Assembly: GCA_036345935.2 (NCBI GenBank)
Contig: JADWOT020000006.1
Location: 4,839,543-4,903,542 of the forward strand
DNA from: Taenia hydatigena
Taxonomy: Eukaryota; Platyhelminthes; Cestoda; Cyclophyllidea; Taeniidae
DNA length: 64,000 nt
Direction: 5' to 3'
Numbering within the stretch: position 1 is the first letter of the stretch; each line of letters begins with the position of its first letter. Made by a program: the position numbers and the translations under genes. The notes beneath the pieces were generated by a model. That model was not told the DNA's origin and made no database searches. It saw only the letters and a list, made by a program, of their open reading frames with translations. Below, piece by piece: positions 1 to 14,600 of the stretch.

Positions 1-2
1 CT

Positions 3-2650
3 TACAAAAGTATTCAGCGTTCGGAAAGTTTTTCCAATTGTACGTGCGACTGCGGGGAAAACTCGTGTTGTGAGCTATGCGGTGTCCGACTTTATATGTC
101 CAAACTAATGCTTGCTTTAAAACCCTCAGTTGAAAGACGTTTAAGGATGTCTTTCAAGCAAACAGACGGAAGTTTTCTGCGGTAAGTCTCTTTGTACTTG
201 ATGTTATTAATAGGAGTGATCTCGTTCCATCAGAACGCAGGTTGGGGACATATAATAAAAATTACTATGTTGTTAAAAGAAGGTAGGCTTAATGTATTAA
301 ACTAATATAAAACAGGATGAGTGCTTGCAAGTGTAAATGCAAGAAACCTAATCAGTCTTCTTTTCTGCTAATGTTTGAGTGCGACGAAACGACCGACTGT
401 TCGGGATTATTATGCTCGGTTCGTTCGCTTATATATTTGTCCAAATTAATGTCCTCAAAGCTAGTTTTCATGAGGACACAATGAATTTTCAGCATTTTCC
501 TGGTGAAAAATTTACGGATTTCTCCAAGGAATCTTTTCTTACACGGATGTCTCACATTAAAGCGAAGGTGAAAGAAAGGAACTATTTTGCACAAAAAATA
601 ACCGACTGTGGATTGGTCACTGCACTTGCTGCTCCAAATGCGGTATGCTTTACAAATGCTGTATTTTCAACTGAAGTTCTCGTTTTTTGCGGCACTCTAA
701 TAACGTTGTTGCATTTTAGAACCCTGTTTCTGAAATATTCATTAACCAGCTTCCGTCTCATTTGATTAGGTTAAATACATTCCTCACTATCGGCTTGCAC
801 CGCAAGGAGTAGATTGGCCGAAATGTGCTTATAACGCGAATATCATCCGACGGCCTTTATTTGTTCTCCTTCAATCCGATAAAATTTTATCAAGGGTGGA
901 GGCGACTTCAGCGTCCCTATTCACTGTGGTCTATCTCTTTGACGCTATCCTAGATTGTCGACTCTCGGAGGAGTTTAATTTGGAGACAAAAATGACGGGT
1001 GTTTTCCGAGTAACCGACAGATGGCGCGAATTGAGCAAAATTTTGCTTGCAAACGAGGATCATCATGGGAATGAGGATTCTACAATTTCACTTCAGAAGG
1101 AAGTGGGATCATACCTCAAGGGTGTATACCTTATTGTAGAGGTACCCCTTAGTTCTACCAATAGTGTAGTCCCGTTCGGCTATAAAATTTAATTGTCTTC
1201 TCCGTCTTGTTATATGTGGCACCAACTGAGTAAATTTAAACCATTCAAACGGTTTGCATGGATCCAATTTGACTCTGCTTTCTCATTGTTTCGTAGATCA
1301 GCAAACGATTGCAAACCCAAGGCACTACTGTAAGAAATGCAGATCTGACTTCGACTGGCTCAAAGGTTCGATTCCTGACTCAGTAAATTCACTCCTGGAC
1401 GTTTTTTGCTCCCTAATGTAGATATGATGCAAATTTTACCCACTGAGCCTAAAAGCATTATTTAACTTATAAACCGTTTTTAAGAGACTCGTTTCTTTAT
1501 TGAAATCTTTTACAATAGTTGTTTTTCCCCGTCTCTTCCTCCGATCACTCGATCCATCGCATTCATCCGTATTTAGTCAACCGGAATGTCAGCGGTGTCC
1601 AACACAAAGACTGACGATGCTCCAGAAGGCGACCCTCTCCTGACTCCCTTCGCATGGACCGCTGTTGATCTTTCCGCTGCAGTGAGTCAGATGTGTCAGG
1701 AGACTTTCAGGGGCCCTAGACGGCGACACTTTAGCGCTTCAGAAAGATACTTGTCTGCAGACCGTAGAGGTTAGAATTTAACTTTCCTTGCGTCTTCTTT
1801 GTTCACATTTTCAGGGATCTGTATAGGACCGTTTGTACTCATTTTATGCGTCTTATTTACTTTTAATGATATGAAGTGACTTGCCTCTTATAAAACTATG
1901 TAGTATTTTAACACGTTAGAAGGTCAAAGCCAACGGACGGCTGAAGCATTTCGACGGCCACGACTCCTCTCTGATGCAAGCGATGCGCTAAAACGACCTC
2001 CACGAAGTCGAACTATTTCCAACGATCGTCGCTTCTCCGTTTACGCACCTGAAAGTAGCCCAAACGATCTACAAGTCTGCGAGGTCATTAACAGAGGCTC
2101 AAATTTTTTACCTTTGGAAGATTCTTCACCTCCGTGGAGGCTTAGCGCAAACGATCTAAAGGATTCGCCTAACTTTGTCGAGTTGAGTCTTCAACTGACC
2201 ACCCGAAGCTTCATTAAAAAGGTACCTTCCTGGAAATAGAAAAGTCTGCGTCATATATAAACTTAAACTTAATAAAACGCGGCTTTGATTTGCCTCATTT
2301 ATCTAGGATTTGACCACCGGTAGCCACTCAAGCGAGATCGAGCGGACAATCATGGAAGCCTTTAAACTCCACCCCTCCACCTCCAATATGAGCCCGTGGG
2401 TACACGATATACCCACTCGAGTAGGACATAGTCATCCCCTGCGTCGACTGAAAACGTTCAGTGGACAAATAGAAGTTTCAATGTCGGGAAGAATTGTGTC
2501 GCCTTGTGAACTCTTCCACCACCTCCAGAGTGCAAACTTCTGTTCCACTGAGGGCGAGAGTCTCCTCACAAGGGGCCATTCAGAAACAATGCTTCAGGAG
2601 GTGGTGGAATTTCCCACTATTGGAAGGGTTTTTCCTTTTAATTTTCCAAG
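3..2650 (+). CDS. DOCK7: DOCK N-terminal exons 1-6
   Basis: Exons 3-181 (left edge uncertain), 895-1141, 1297-1329, 1577-1769, 1920-2221 and 2307-2650 encode residues 1-432. Recognisable family landmarks are a LFTVVYLFDA...RLSEEFNLE segment (vertebrate ALYD...KISENFYFDL), GVYLIVEISKRLQTQG across the 33-nt exon 3 (vertebrate YLVVKIEKVLQQG), TPFAWTAVDL in exon 4, and an LRRL...VVEFPTIG lead-in to DHR-1 in exon 6. Exon 5 is a basic, Ser/Arg-rich linker that is poorly conserved in the family. Exon 1 is open from base 3, but a good acceptor at 128-129 would start it at 130 instead. I see no initiator, so the true N-terminus lies to the left. Confidence 0.85.
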
Positions 2651-5600
2651 GTAAACTTGTAATTCTTATCCTATTTGTCACAAACGCCACGCATCTGTGA
2701 CAGCTCATTTTTCTGATCGAAAGCCAGGTACTGCAAATGTGACCTCAAAACAGCATGTGAGAAGCATGTTGTGCCAACCGTTTACAATAGTCTCCTCGAA
2801 GTGTTGAACATCCTTAGAGCGTATTCGAAAGTAGTTTCATCGTACTTTTTTCCAACTCTATAAATTCAAAATAGATATTAGCAGTCGACTGAAAAGCATC
2901 TTTTTTGGGTCGAGCTCTACTCAAAACGGTCCGCAGAATATGTGTTCCCGAGGCACAGAGCATCGCCCTCGACGCCATCCCCTCTTGATTGGTCTACTAG
3001 GTCGACCATCGAACATAGTTGGTGCTGGGCAAATAGCACTCATGAGCCAACCCTACCAGTCATCGAACTTGCGAGCATATAAGGAGTTACTTGACTGGTA
3101 CATCCCCAATTCCTCTTGACATAATTCACCGAATCTGAGCTTGTCACTGCGCTGGTTATCTTATGCCTTCATCAAGAGTCGGATGAATACTTGCCCAAAA
3201 GCAGTCATTTAATAAAGGACGGGACTCAAAGTAGTTGCCGCCCTGTCATCACTTCAGCACTGTCCAGTTATGTCTATCCACCCAGCTAGTAGAGAGACGA
3301 AGGAGGCATGGTGAGTTTACCTAATTGGCATCTTCATGCAAGTGCTGTTAATAGCTTCGCAACAAACGTCTCAGGATGGTTCACGGCCACGACTGGTGTC
3401 GCTTCAGTTATTAATAGCTTTCCTACGGAACACGGAACCGGGATATTTGCGGAAGGTGTATATCATTTTCAACCCTCCCATCAGCGATATGTAGCCTTCT
3501 TCCATCAATTTAAGGTGATGGCGATGAAGAGAGTCATCTTTTGGGATCAATTTAACTTTCAGCTGCCACCTAGGTATCACTCAAGACTTTCCTGAAGGTG
3601 AAAGAATTCATAATAGCAGGACAGAAAGTCAATTGCCGACGTACAGGAGGGCTGGGGGAGAGGGTCTACTGACATATCCCGGAGGCTATGCCACCCAGCG
3701 GAAATACAAAGGCATGGCCCTAATTGCCCACGAATGCTAACCAACTTTTAATTCTCTAACCAAATTAGTGAAGATCTTTCCCATTCAGACGTGCTGTACA
3801 CTTTCAGTGATCTATGCGATAAGTTCTACTCCATTCCCTGACTGAATCTTCAAATTTCAAGACTCCGTGAGATACTTTTTTACTAACCATTAGATACCTG
3901 GTCTGCAAAACATCCTCTCGGCAAACGCAAGCCCTAAGCTCTACGCAATCCCGTACCTTAGGTGGAACTGGAAAGCTTCTACGAGTGATGGCGTTGAACG
4001 TGTGACAACAAACACAACCCAAATAGGATTTGAAATTAGTAAATTGGTATTGTCAAAAAAGCCACCATTTGGGTAATTCTACGTGCACATAGTAAACGAC
4101 ATTTTAAGTCAAATCCCAACGAGATGAGCCTTTGGTCATTTTAGGCAATGATTCTTCCAAAAATGCATAGAGCGAGTAGCAAAATGAAGATATTTTGGAC
4201 TTGATTTTCAACTTTGTTTTCCTGCCATGTTTGACCCTCAACTGTAATTTCGATAAGCTGTTTTTTTTAAAAAAAAACTACTCTCTATATTAATGGGATC
4301 GTGAGTGGATGGATGTACCGTCTAGTGGTTAGCCGTACTGTTTCCGTTTGAAGTGATCTAAACACATGAACTTTGAACACTACAAGTTGTTTTCCATAAG
4401 CACGTATGAGTGTTGACCTTGGCCCGCTACCATAGACCAGTTTTAGATGCTAAAATTTCGCCTCATGAGTAAGGGTTTTCTATCAAACGTTTAGGATACC
4501 TTATCGCAGAAAATTTATTCTTTAAATTCAAAATATAACAGTGCTTTGAGTCTTCTTACATGTCCTTATACGCAACATCAGTTTGAGAGGAGTGCGAAGG
4601 ATTGCCGGCACGGCTCTCCAGGCGGTGTAGAGCTAAAAGCAAATTAAATCTCTGCAACACACTGACTGGTTTCAACAACGTTCTTGACAAGTGAAGTCAT
4701 TATGAAACCCAGCATTGGATTTAACTTCTTGAGATGCACTATTTTTGGGAGGTTCTTCATCTTTAAAATGTGCCTTCACTAAGCATTGCAAGCTTTGATT
4801 TTCTGTTGCATTGGTTTAGAAACCTCCTCTACATCTACCCGTGGAGCGTCACTTTCGGTATGTCTAAAAACGTTTCAAAGAATATCGAAATTGTGACGCA
4901 GTTGTGGTACTCTGATGCCAGTGGAAGGCACGCAATTCCGGTGCGTATATTACTTCCTCCACTACTTAAGATTGGCTTTAACCTAGAATTTTTGATTGCA
5001 CTTAGACCCTAGTTTGGTTAAATGAGGGCTCGAAGCACATCCAAATCCGTTAGTGTGCATTGACTACCAATGTATATGGCGCCCCAACTACTGAACAAAC
5101 TATCAGTAGCATGAATGTCATTTTACACGAGTGAATGTACAGGCTCTTAAACACAACGGTAATGAAGACGCTGCTTCTCAATCTATTTTTAGGCATTTCC
5201 TGATCGCAGCGCCCAAAATATACTAAGAAATGAGGCTCGGACTCATGTTACCCTGAAAAACAGGTAAACCTGGCTTATGCCACCGCAGTTTTCTGTTAAT
5301 CTCGCCAAACGTGTCATAGTTGAAAACGATTGTGGAAAAGGTATAGAGCAATGCTTTATCATGAGTAGGTAGGGCCTTAGATTTTCTTTTTTGCCTACTG
5401 AATGGCTGTATTTAAAGTGACTTCCTATCTCCCATGCACTGTTTATGAGTTGATATTGGACATGAAAGTATGCTCCACCTCCAGGTTTCTTCCTCGATGT
5501 TTACGATGGGAGATGACTACACATCTTCAATATCACCTTTCGATGACCTCTTTTTGCGCAGGTCGCCTGAATTTACAGATGAGATCAAGGTGATTCTACC

Positions 5601-8600
5601 AAAAGACCTCAACTCAGGTCACCACCTGCTCTTCACTTTTGTCCACGTCGAATTTTCACCTTCACGTGACACCAATGAGTCTGTTCTTGGCTACTCGGTA
5701 GGTTCCAGTTTCTGTAGTCCGCGTTGCTGATTTCTAAACCCACTAAAATTGGTGGCTAACTTTGTCGGTTTATTCAGAGAAGTCTTTTGCAATTCTGGCG
5801 TAAGTTTCACAATTTTCTCGGGTTTACACACGATTTGTTTTGGTTTGAACTGGTAAAAACTGAAACCTTTATTAAAAGAATTCATCAATTTTAGTGGTTT
5901 CCAGTTCTTATTAATGGAAAAATATTGTCTGGAGAAGAGGCGCTTTACGTAACCCACGATTATCCGACTGCCAAAATGACCCAAACGATGCCTAGACATG
6001 CTGAAGCCTTGACAAAGGTCAGTTCAACCGGTGAGTGGCCCATATCTCACGGAACACCTTACACCATCAACTTGGTTTCCCATTCAGGATAGCATGGAAC
6101 CTGGTAGAGTGTGTGCTCTTGACAAGACGTCCTTCCACCTGCGTGTGGTTCCAGTGAGCAGTTTGTATCAAGATGACGATTTTGTGGCCTCAATTATACG
6201 AAATTGTGATTTTGCAAATGTTTCGGACACAATAGGATCGCTGAAGGAACAGGATATCTTTCTGACTCAATCGGATTCAAATTCCCTGTAAGGAGGTTGC
6301 ATCCCTTCTCCGAATGACTTCCTAAAGTGGTCGCTTTAGTGTCACATATACGCTACGTGTTATATATCACTTCTGTTTCATCCAAAAAACTTTGTCTTAA
6401 ATCCAGATAAACTCGTCTACTTCTAGATCTTCTCCTCCACCACTTCTATTGCATCTCCAGAATGCAAAGCTGAATCAGCTAGTTTTGCATTTGGCGCCAA
6501 TAATGGACGGATTGTTACAGGCTCTGGGAGTCTGTCTAATTCAAAATAAGACAAAACCGTCGCAAAATCTGCTCACGTTGCTGGCCTTCTACATTCATCG
6601 CATATCAAAGGGTCTTGCCGACTGGAATGAGAAATTCACCGGACGCAATCACTTTATATGCGCATATTTATCGGGCATTGGGAGGTGCTCCACTGACCAT
6701 GGTGCGTCGGCCACTTCTCATGTGAATGCATTTAGCTCGAGACAAAGGCTTCTTGTACTGGCCTCGCAGTTGTTATTTGCAAGAAAAGAGTTCCGCACTT
6801 TCATTTTTCCTACTTCATTACACTGGGCACTGGTCCTGCTTGTCAGTAGTTCCTTAAATCTGATTGGTCGATGCATGGGAGTTAAGACGGTTACACAAAT
6901 CGGTTGCACCTCCCTTAAGCCAAGGTTGAGATTGTACGTTTCTTATGTTTTGTTTGAACAATCCACAGCTTTTACCTACCACCATTTCAAAAGTCACTTC
7001 GTAATTATTTCTGTGACACGGTTCCATTTTAATTGCATACACATTTGTATTGTTGACTTGGGGGTAACTGTACGGGAATGGTGCTTCATCAGTGGGGTTT
7101 TACCCTTGCAGTTCTTCCTTACCTTCTCTCCGGCTACCCAATGCTGGGACTTGCTTGGATCGATGATGTACACGAGTACTTCCACGGATCCATTGAAAAA
7201 GTGACCAACGTAGTATGGGGTGTGCTTAATGCACAAAAGCATGTTGCTTATTTATTTTGCTAATGTTATTTCCGTTCTTTTCAGAAGTTGCATGAGGAGT
7301 TGCTGCAATGCCTCATCGATCAGATTGCTACTGACACTCCCTTTTTCAGAAATTTCTATAAGGAGACGTTGTGGTTCTTTTTGGAACTACTGGTTTGTCT
7401 GACATACGCTCAAAATTTTTTGTCCAGTTCCAAAACTGAGGGAACCTAATCTGTGTCAAAAACAGTCTTTAAATTTAGTAAGGTTAGGTATATCCAAAGG
7501 AAAACTCGCTACTTAGCTCCATTTAAGTAGGCAAGCACTCCTTGTTAAGTGGCTTCGAGGAACTTTACTTTCTTTTTCTTGGTAGGTTCGAACCCTGACT
7601 GTTGAATGCAAGATTAATGCAGAGTCTGCCAGTGACCTTTTTGTGGAAAATCTGGATGTCCTTACTCGGGAGGTCACGAAAAGCATCTCAACTCGCCCAA
7701 AGCTTGGCGACAAGGAGGAAGTCTTTGATAGCGCCCGCCTCGTCAACTGTGCTTTCGCATTCTTTCTGCAGGATTTGTTAACCTGCCTAAATGTCACTCA
7801 TGTGTTCCGGTTTATTTCAACCTACATGCGGGCGGTTAGTTCCTGCAATTTTTTAGCATAAAATCATGTTAATCGCTAGTTGGCATTGTTTAGAAACGCT
7901 TCTTTACCACGATCTACGCAAAGTCTTCGCCTTATTGTTACTTTTAATTTCACAGATCAACTCTACCATCAACGGCCTGCTGGCATCTGGTAGTCAGAGC
8001 CCGAAAGATGAGTTAGCAGCATCCACTCAAACCAAGAGGATTCGAAACCTGGAGTTACTGAAACTGGAAATGCTCCAAATTGTCACAGCATCACCAGACT
8101 ATCTGGTTTTGAGTCTACCCAAACCAAAGCTCTTACCCGATGCTGTGCATCCTATAAACCAGGCCGCTTACTTCACCACATCAAAGCATAAAGGTGGAAT
8201 CCTCACCGACTCGACTTACCAAAGGCTACACTTTCTACCAGCAGTGTTGCTCGGAGAAATTCAAACCTGCCTTTTGCATTCGTGAGTTCGTTTGGGTCGC
8301 TTCGTAGCCTCTTCTCTTTCCCAACATGAACAGATTTACATTAATCTTTGTAGATAGAGAAGTTGACTGAATATAGTAGTTTAAAGCCGATGGAAACATC
8401 TTCTGAGCCAACGCACAGTTGTTTTTATCTGTCAAACTTTCTTCTTCTTCCAGAGATCCTCCATCACAAACAAATGCCCTAACCACTCTGTGGTACCTCA
8501 TGAAAAGCCACGAGTCCCAGCCCTGTGTATGCGGAGCAGAGCGAGAAGCCTTCAATCTCTGTGATGCAGCCGCACTTTACATCCCACTTTTGGACACCGC

Positions 8601-11600
8601 TTGTGACCATGCGTCCGCCATGTATGCCAGTTGGATCGGTGCCTTGGAGAAGCAGGAAAGGGTTTTTAGAGAGGTGGCGAAAGTCTCAATGCTTTTGGAT
8701 GCTCAGCGGAGCGCAAACGATGGAGCTTCAAAACGGACCGGTTGGATTCTATCATCGTTGGCTGCTAAGGAACGGGTCAGATGGGTAGGCATACTTAAAA
8801 TGGTTGCCGTTTCGACATCTGGGATATTGACCTTCCTTAACCCATAGATGGGTCGTCGTATCTCGTTAACCCCGGACCGCAGAGGATCAGTGGAACATCG
8901 TCCATCTAGTGCGCTGCCAATCCCGTCGCATCAGGGATGCACCACTTTTCCTACCCCTACGAAAACATGGATCCACGCTCTCCTTCCTCCAGCCCCCTCC
9001 TTAATGCCCAGCGAGACGATGCGTGCATTCAGTGACCATGTCACTAGGCTCCTTCTCTTGGAGACGCTCTGGATCCTTCATTACGCTAACCAGCAGGTCC
9101 TTCTACAGTGGCTCGTCACTGGATCAGTGGAAAAGGGGCGGAACCTTGTTGATCTGCTCATTCTTGCTCTCAACTACTTCGAGTACCCGGTAAGTAGACA
9201 GTAACTGGCAAATCAATTCAGTAGAATTTCAATTGTTTGCTTGTTTGCAAACTCTTGCTCTAAGCGATTTGATTCTTTGAAAACACCTGATGATTAATGT
9301 AGAAACATTGTCTGAAAAAAACCTTTAGCGTTCATATTTAGAATAGTGTGAAATTAAAGACCATTGAATTCATACCCTCTTTTTGAATTTTTAGAGCGGG
9401 AATGAGTTTTCAACCGGACCGACAGACGAATGCCCAAAAGGTTTGTAATGTTTCATTGGAACTAATGAACAAGAGCACAGTCACAATGGAATCATTGTAG
9501 CGTTCTGAGTCTTTTCTGAAAACGATACAAGTCTCAATGCTAGGATGGAATATTGGGTTGCCGAAGTACAGAAGAGCTGGGGAGGGCTACATAGATGGCA
9601 CGAAGACAATGCCGTCCAGCGAAAGCATAGTCGGCGAAGCCTTCAGTGCCCGCTAAACAAAAACGAAGAGTTAAACAATCCGAATAGCCAATAGTCTTCA
9701 CTGCTTTTGAGCGCCGCCCTCGGCGCTGCAATTGGTCACCCTCTCGTGTCGGCCATCAAAACGTGATCGGTGCTTTGCAATCCACAACGGACACGGGCCG
9801 ACTGCGCCAGACATTGAATTTTCATGCAGCTGAAGAGAAGCTCTATGTTTGAACCCTCCTGGAAAGTCCATTGGATCTATGGTTTCATCATGCTTAAGAA
9901 ATGTAATGGGGAGAAAGAGGAATATGCTGACCATCTCGTGCGCCCATCGGTAGTTGTAAAAGCAGAGTCATTTAATAAAGGACGTAGCTAAAGTATTTTC
10001 GTGGTAATAAGGTATTGCGTCTGTTCCTCCTCACCACTTTGTGCTCGCTTCAGTGCTGCCTGGCTACATCTACCTATCAGGGTTCTATCCAGCTACTAGA
10101 GGAGTGAAGAATGTGTCGTGTGTTTGCTTAATTGTCATCCTCATACGAGTGCTGTAGACAGTGCTGATGCTAGTGTCACTTGCATCAGTTGTCAGTAGCC
10201 TTCGTGCAGAACACGAGACTTGAGTAATTGCGGAAGGTGGGTGTCATTTTTGATCTTCTGATAGTATTTGTCACAGATACGCTTTTCAACAACATATTTC
10301 CTTCTTCCACCATGTTAAGGTTTAGTATTCAGTGGCAGAAATCAGGGCAGTCGAGTTCGCTTTCCGCTGCCATGGGTGTTGTCCTTTGAGATATCTCTGA
10401 AGGCGAAATAAAACATGAAACTGAAGCTGAGAGCTGAGAGGCTACTGACATGGACTGGAGGCTATGCTGTTCAGTGGCGGAACCTTAAGTGCCCTCGATT
10501 TTGTCTTTTATACCTCCTAAATGCGGCATTCCTCAAGTAGTCAAAAGACTAATGCTCGCTTCGGAACCTTAAGCATCTTTAGATAAAACAGTTTTTATTT
10601 TCAAGATAGTATAGTTTCGTCTGCTTACCGATGTTTTTTTTAATTAGACATTCAGAGACTCGAAGAGTCTCCAATGCTTCCGTTGAAAAGATCGGACAAT
10701 CTCGGATCTGACACTGCTGAAAGAGCATCTTCTGCATGTCGTGAGAAGGCAAAACATCTCTTCCTGTTCGCGACCTCAGTAGTGTGCAAAACCTTAGATC
10801 TTCTTATCAGTGTAAGACAGTTTGAATTTTCCCCCTTAGCTTCCTCCTAAGGCCTTTGATAATTCCCTTGCAGCTAGTGACGTGACAGGCGAGGAGAGTG
10901 ACAACGTGGTTATATCTTCTCACCTCATTTGCAGTATTGCGAGAGCCTACATCTTCGGTTTGAGCATGCACCACTGTTCCAAAACATTTCAGCTTCTCTC
11001 CTGCGGCATGTCCGAATTGATCTCCAAGGCAGGTCATCCACGTTATTATCTTTTGTTGTCCTGCATCTACAGAAAAGACTTACTTGAATGCATGGCACAT
11101 GCGGTTATTAGTTAATCTCCTTTACAAGTGTTTGAGAGAGATCAGAAGGTGGTCATCACGGTGGTTTCAGCTTCACTACTTGATGCACTCCCACCTATCT
11201 TCAACCGTTGCTTTTCTCAGAAATTGGTAGCGTCTCTAAAGAAGCCTGTATGCATCTGACGCCCTCATGTTGTAAAGATAGGAATAGTTTTTATACTTGG
11301 CTGTAATGGACTGCATACTAAACCTCCAGCAAACAATGCGTTATAGTAGCACAATTACTCCTGAAGCTTTGGAATTGATGCCTTAACTGATGCTTCAAAC
11401 TGCTCTAATGTGTGTGTTGTGTTTCAGTTCCCGCAGTACTTTTTGGACGAGGCGTCGGTGACACTCTACGTATTTTGTCGAGTCCTACTGCCTCATTGTG
11501 CCTCTCCGTTGAAAAAAATTAGAAAAGTTGCCATTGCTACTGCATTTCACCTCTTCCAACAGTGCCATCGAGTTCGTAACGTAAGTAGCACTTCTGTTGA

Positions 11601-14600
11601 ATGTTGTCTCTTGATTACACCAACTAAAGCACACAACGCATGTTCACCGTCATATCCAAAGGTGAGAGGGCTGAACAGAAACAATGGCGGTTCGTCCAGC
11701 CCTTCTTGTCCCGTATGGAGTCTTTGGCGCATCTTATCCAGGAACCATGATCCCTGTTAAAGGGAATATTTGGGGATAAAGCTTTAAGGTATATATTATT
11801 TTTTAGCATAATACTTACTTTGGCGTCCTTTAGTCTTTCCTGAGGTCAAAAAAAAGTCACAGAATAGGGTAGAAAATGTATAGCCGGCGCACAGGAGGAC
11901 AGAGAGGCAACTGGCTTGGTTCGAAGGTCATGCTGCCGAGCGAAAGCACAGCGAAATCAGAGATAAGAGTTGAATGAGCAATCCAAGTACTGCATAGCCT
12001 CCCCCTCCCTCTTGAACGTCGTCGCAGGCCTTTCGATTGATCAATCTCCCAGTGTCAGTCATCACAACATAGCCGATGGTTAACCGCGTCTGTCGTTAAA
12101 TTTGCATGCAACTGAGAAGGTATTTGACTACAACGTCACCGATCCCTCTCGGTGTGTGCACTGGATCTGAACTTTCGTCCTGTTTGGGAACCGTATTGCG
12201 GAAGGTTAATGTGCCGTCCATTTCGTATGTAGCCGCTGGGCATAAAAAAACCGACCCAAAAGCAGAGTTAATTAATGAAGACGAGATCCAAAGTAGTTTT
12301 ACGGTAATAAGATTTTGCGTCTTTTCCTCCTTGCTGCCTTGTTCACACTTCAGCGCTACCCAGCTATGTGTACTTGAGTTCTACCCAACTAGTAGAAAGG
12401 TGGAGGAGGTATCGTGTGTTCACTTAAGTGACGCCTTTCATGAAGACGTTTTGGAGCACTTTCTTCTTCGGCTTCTGAAGAGATGGACCTAAAAGTTATT
12501 TCGAAATGACTGAATCAGCTTACATTGCTCAGTCGGTTCCGCTATATTCTCTACAGAATTTAAGCATGTATAATCCTCGCAAAGCTGACATTCCGCTGCA
12601 TTTTTTTTCACTTTTAGCACCTTTATCCTGTAAATAGCCAAATGGCCCTGGCCTTGCACTCCCACCTAGCATCCAACGACCTCACTCTTGACACACCATC
12701 CTCCTTCTCTTGGTTCTCTCGACGCCTAGGGGTTGTAACTGAGTGTCTCTCCTACCTCGCTGAGGGTTCCACGAACCTCTACTGGCATCACCTCCTCTCG
12801 CACCTCATCTACGACCGTAGGATCCATGGTAGTCATGAAGGCGACCCGTTATTTCCCACTCTCGCTCCTCCAGATGTGCGTTTCCTACTAGCAAGAGCAC
12901 ATCTTCCGTCTTGCTTTCGAACCCTTAAGGAGTACACTAGGGCGGATTTAATAGGAGGAGGCGATCTAGGCAGCAATGGACATAGCGGAGGTGTGTTATC
13001 TAGCGGACTGCGGTTTGCGATAGAGTTTGTGAATTCTCAAGCTCCAGATGCTGGGTTTCGGACTCAACTCAGTGCGTCTGTGGATATTTTGCACGTAAGG
13101 AAATTTGTATGACTTTTATCTAAAGCTATTTTATATGAACGTAAATGTGGCTTTTGGTGCGAAAAACACAATGGAAAGGAATTCTTCTTGGGAGCAAAGG
13201 CCTTAGAAAGGAAGTTTAGGTCTCTCTGCCTTTCATTCGGGCTTCAACCAGACAAGGGTGGATGTTCTTTCTTTATACCTTCCTCGATTATGCGGGAATA
13301 GAGCAAAGCGGGATGAAGAAGGTGATACTTTATGCTAAGCAAAAGCAAAATTATAAAAATAAGCTCTGCAGACTATCGAAGGCAAACTAGACTTATGTCC
13401 AACACTAACGAGATCATCTTGTTTTTCCTAATTTAATAAAGGATATTTTCGCGTGCCTCCTTCGTTTTAACGATCTCCAAAGATGTCATGTTGGCTCCCA
13501 GATCGTGGAAAAGGACGACCAAATTTCTGTGACCGAGTTGCTCGTTGACCTGGCATCGGCATGTCGTCTGCTTCCCGAGCTACGGCAGTACTGGCTTTTG
13601 CGTCTCGCGGAGGTCCACCTATTTGTAAGTCCGATTCTCTAACACCACATACACTCTTTCCACTACTAGCCGAGAGTTTCAACACTCCAATGAGAATGGC
13701 CACGATGCCTTTAGCCTTGTGTAGGCGAGGAACACCTGAGGTGAGATACTTACTAAAGGCGTCCAAAGTAGCCACTTTTATCCCCTCACCGGAACATTTT
13801 AGCTAGTAATTCTTCGTTTTCTTCTCCATTTTTCTCCTGTCTAGTTCAAACAGCCGGCAGAAGCAGCTCAAGCTCTGCTTCACACCCTCGCAATCGATGT
13901 GGAGCAGATGGTGAGCAGAAAGAGCTCCTCCCTCTTTACTGTCCTGAGTGAAGGTGCTGATTTCATGGCGCGTCAATTGCGATCACCAAACCTTCTAGAA
14001 GAGTCGGCTCTAGAACTGGCTGTTGGACTTCCAGCTTCTACTCCTCTTCCACTCACAGCTGAACGCTCCCCGCAGAAGATCTCCGCAACCGTGATTGTGA
14101 AGCGATTTTACGAATTGATCGAAAGAATTGCTAAGTGCTTCCATGCGGCTGATCAATTTGAACAGATTCCATCACTTTGTTACTGGATTCTACCGATTTT
14201 GTACTCCACTGGGGAGCAGGAATGTCTCCATCAGGTGCACGAACTTATTCGGACCTCGAATGGTACTATGAACGAACATGTAAGTTTTAAGGCTTTTGAT
14301 TTACTAACAAACTAGTGATAGACTGGCTTGTGGTGGGAAATGACTTTGATATTGCAACGTGAAGCATATGAGGATATGATTGATGATTCCTAAACGATCT
14401 ACTCACACTGCTCCCCGCTCCCACATCACCACATCTTACCTCAATTTACATTTCTAAGATATGTACCACTTCATTTATCCACTGGAGGCCACGGATGCTG
14501 TGTGTGGTGTTAGAATTTGTCCATCTGATGCAGTCTAAGCAGCAATTAGAAGTGAGACCTGTCTACTCAACGCGATGCAACTAGAGTGTGAAATGGGTGC

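Noticed and set aside
379..765. 128-codon + strand open frame in DOCK intron 1
   Set aside because: No DOCK or other family wording, and it does not fit the matching splice phases of exons 1 and 2.
1368..1384. GGTTCGATTCC, B-box-like string in DOCK intron 3
   Set aside because: No A box or foldable tRNA upstream at the right distance.
7581..7600. GGTTCGAACCC, a perfect tRNA B-box-like string
   Set aside because: It is the acceptor and first codons of DOCK exon 15; no A box or cloverleaf surrounds it.
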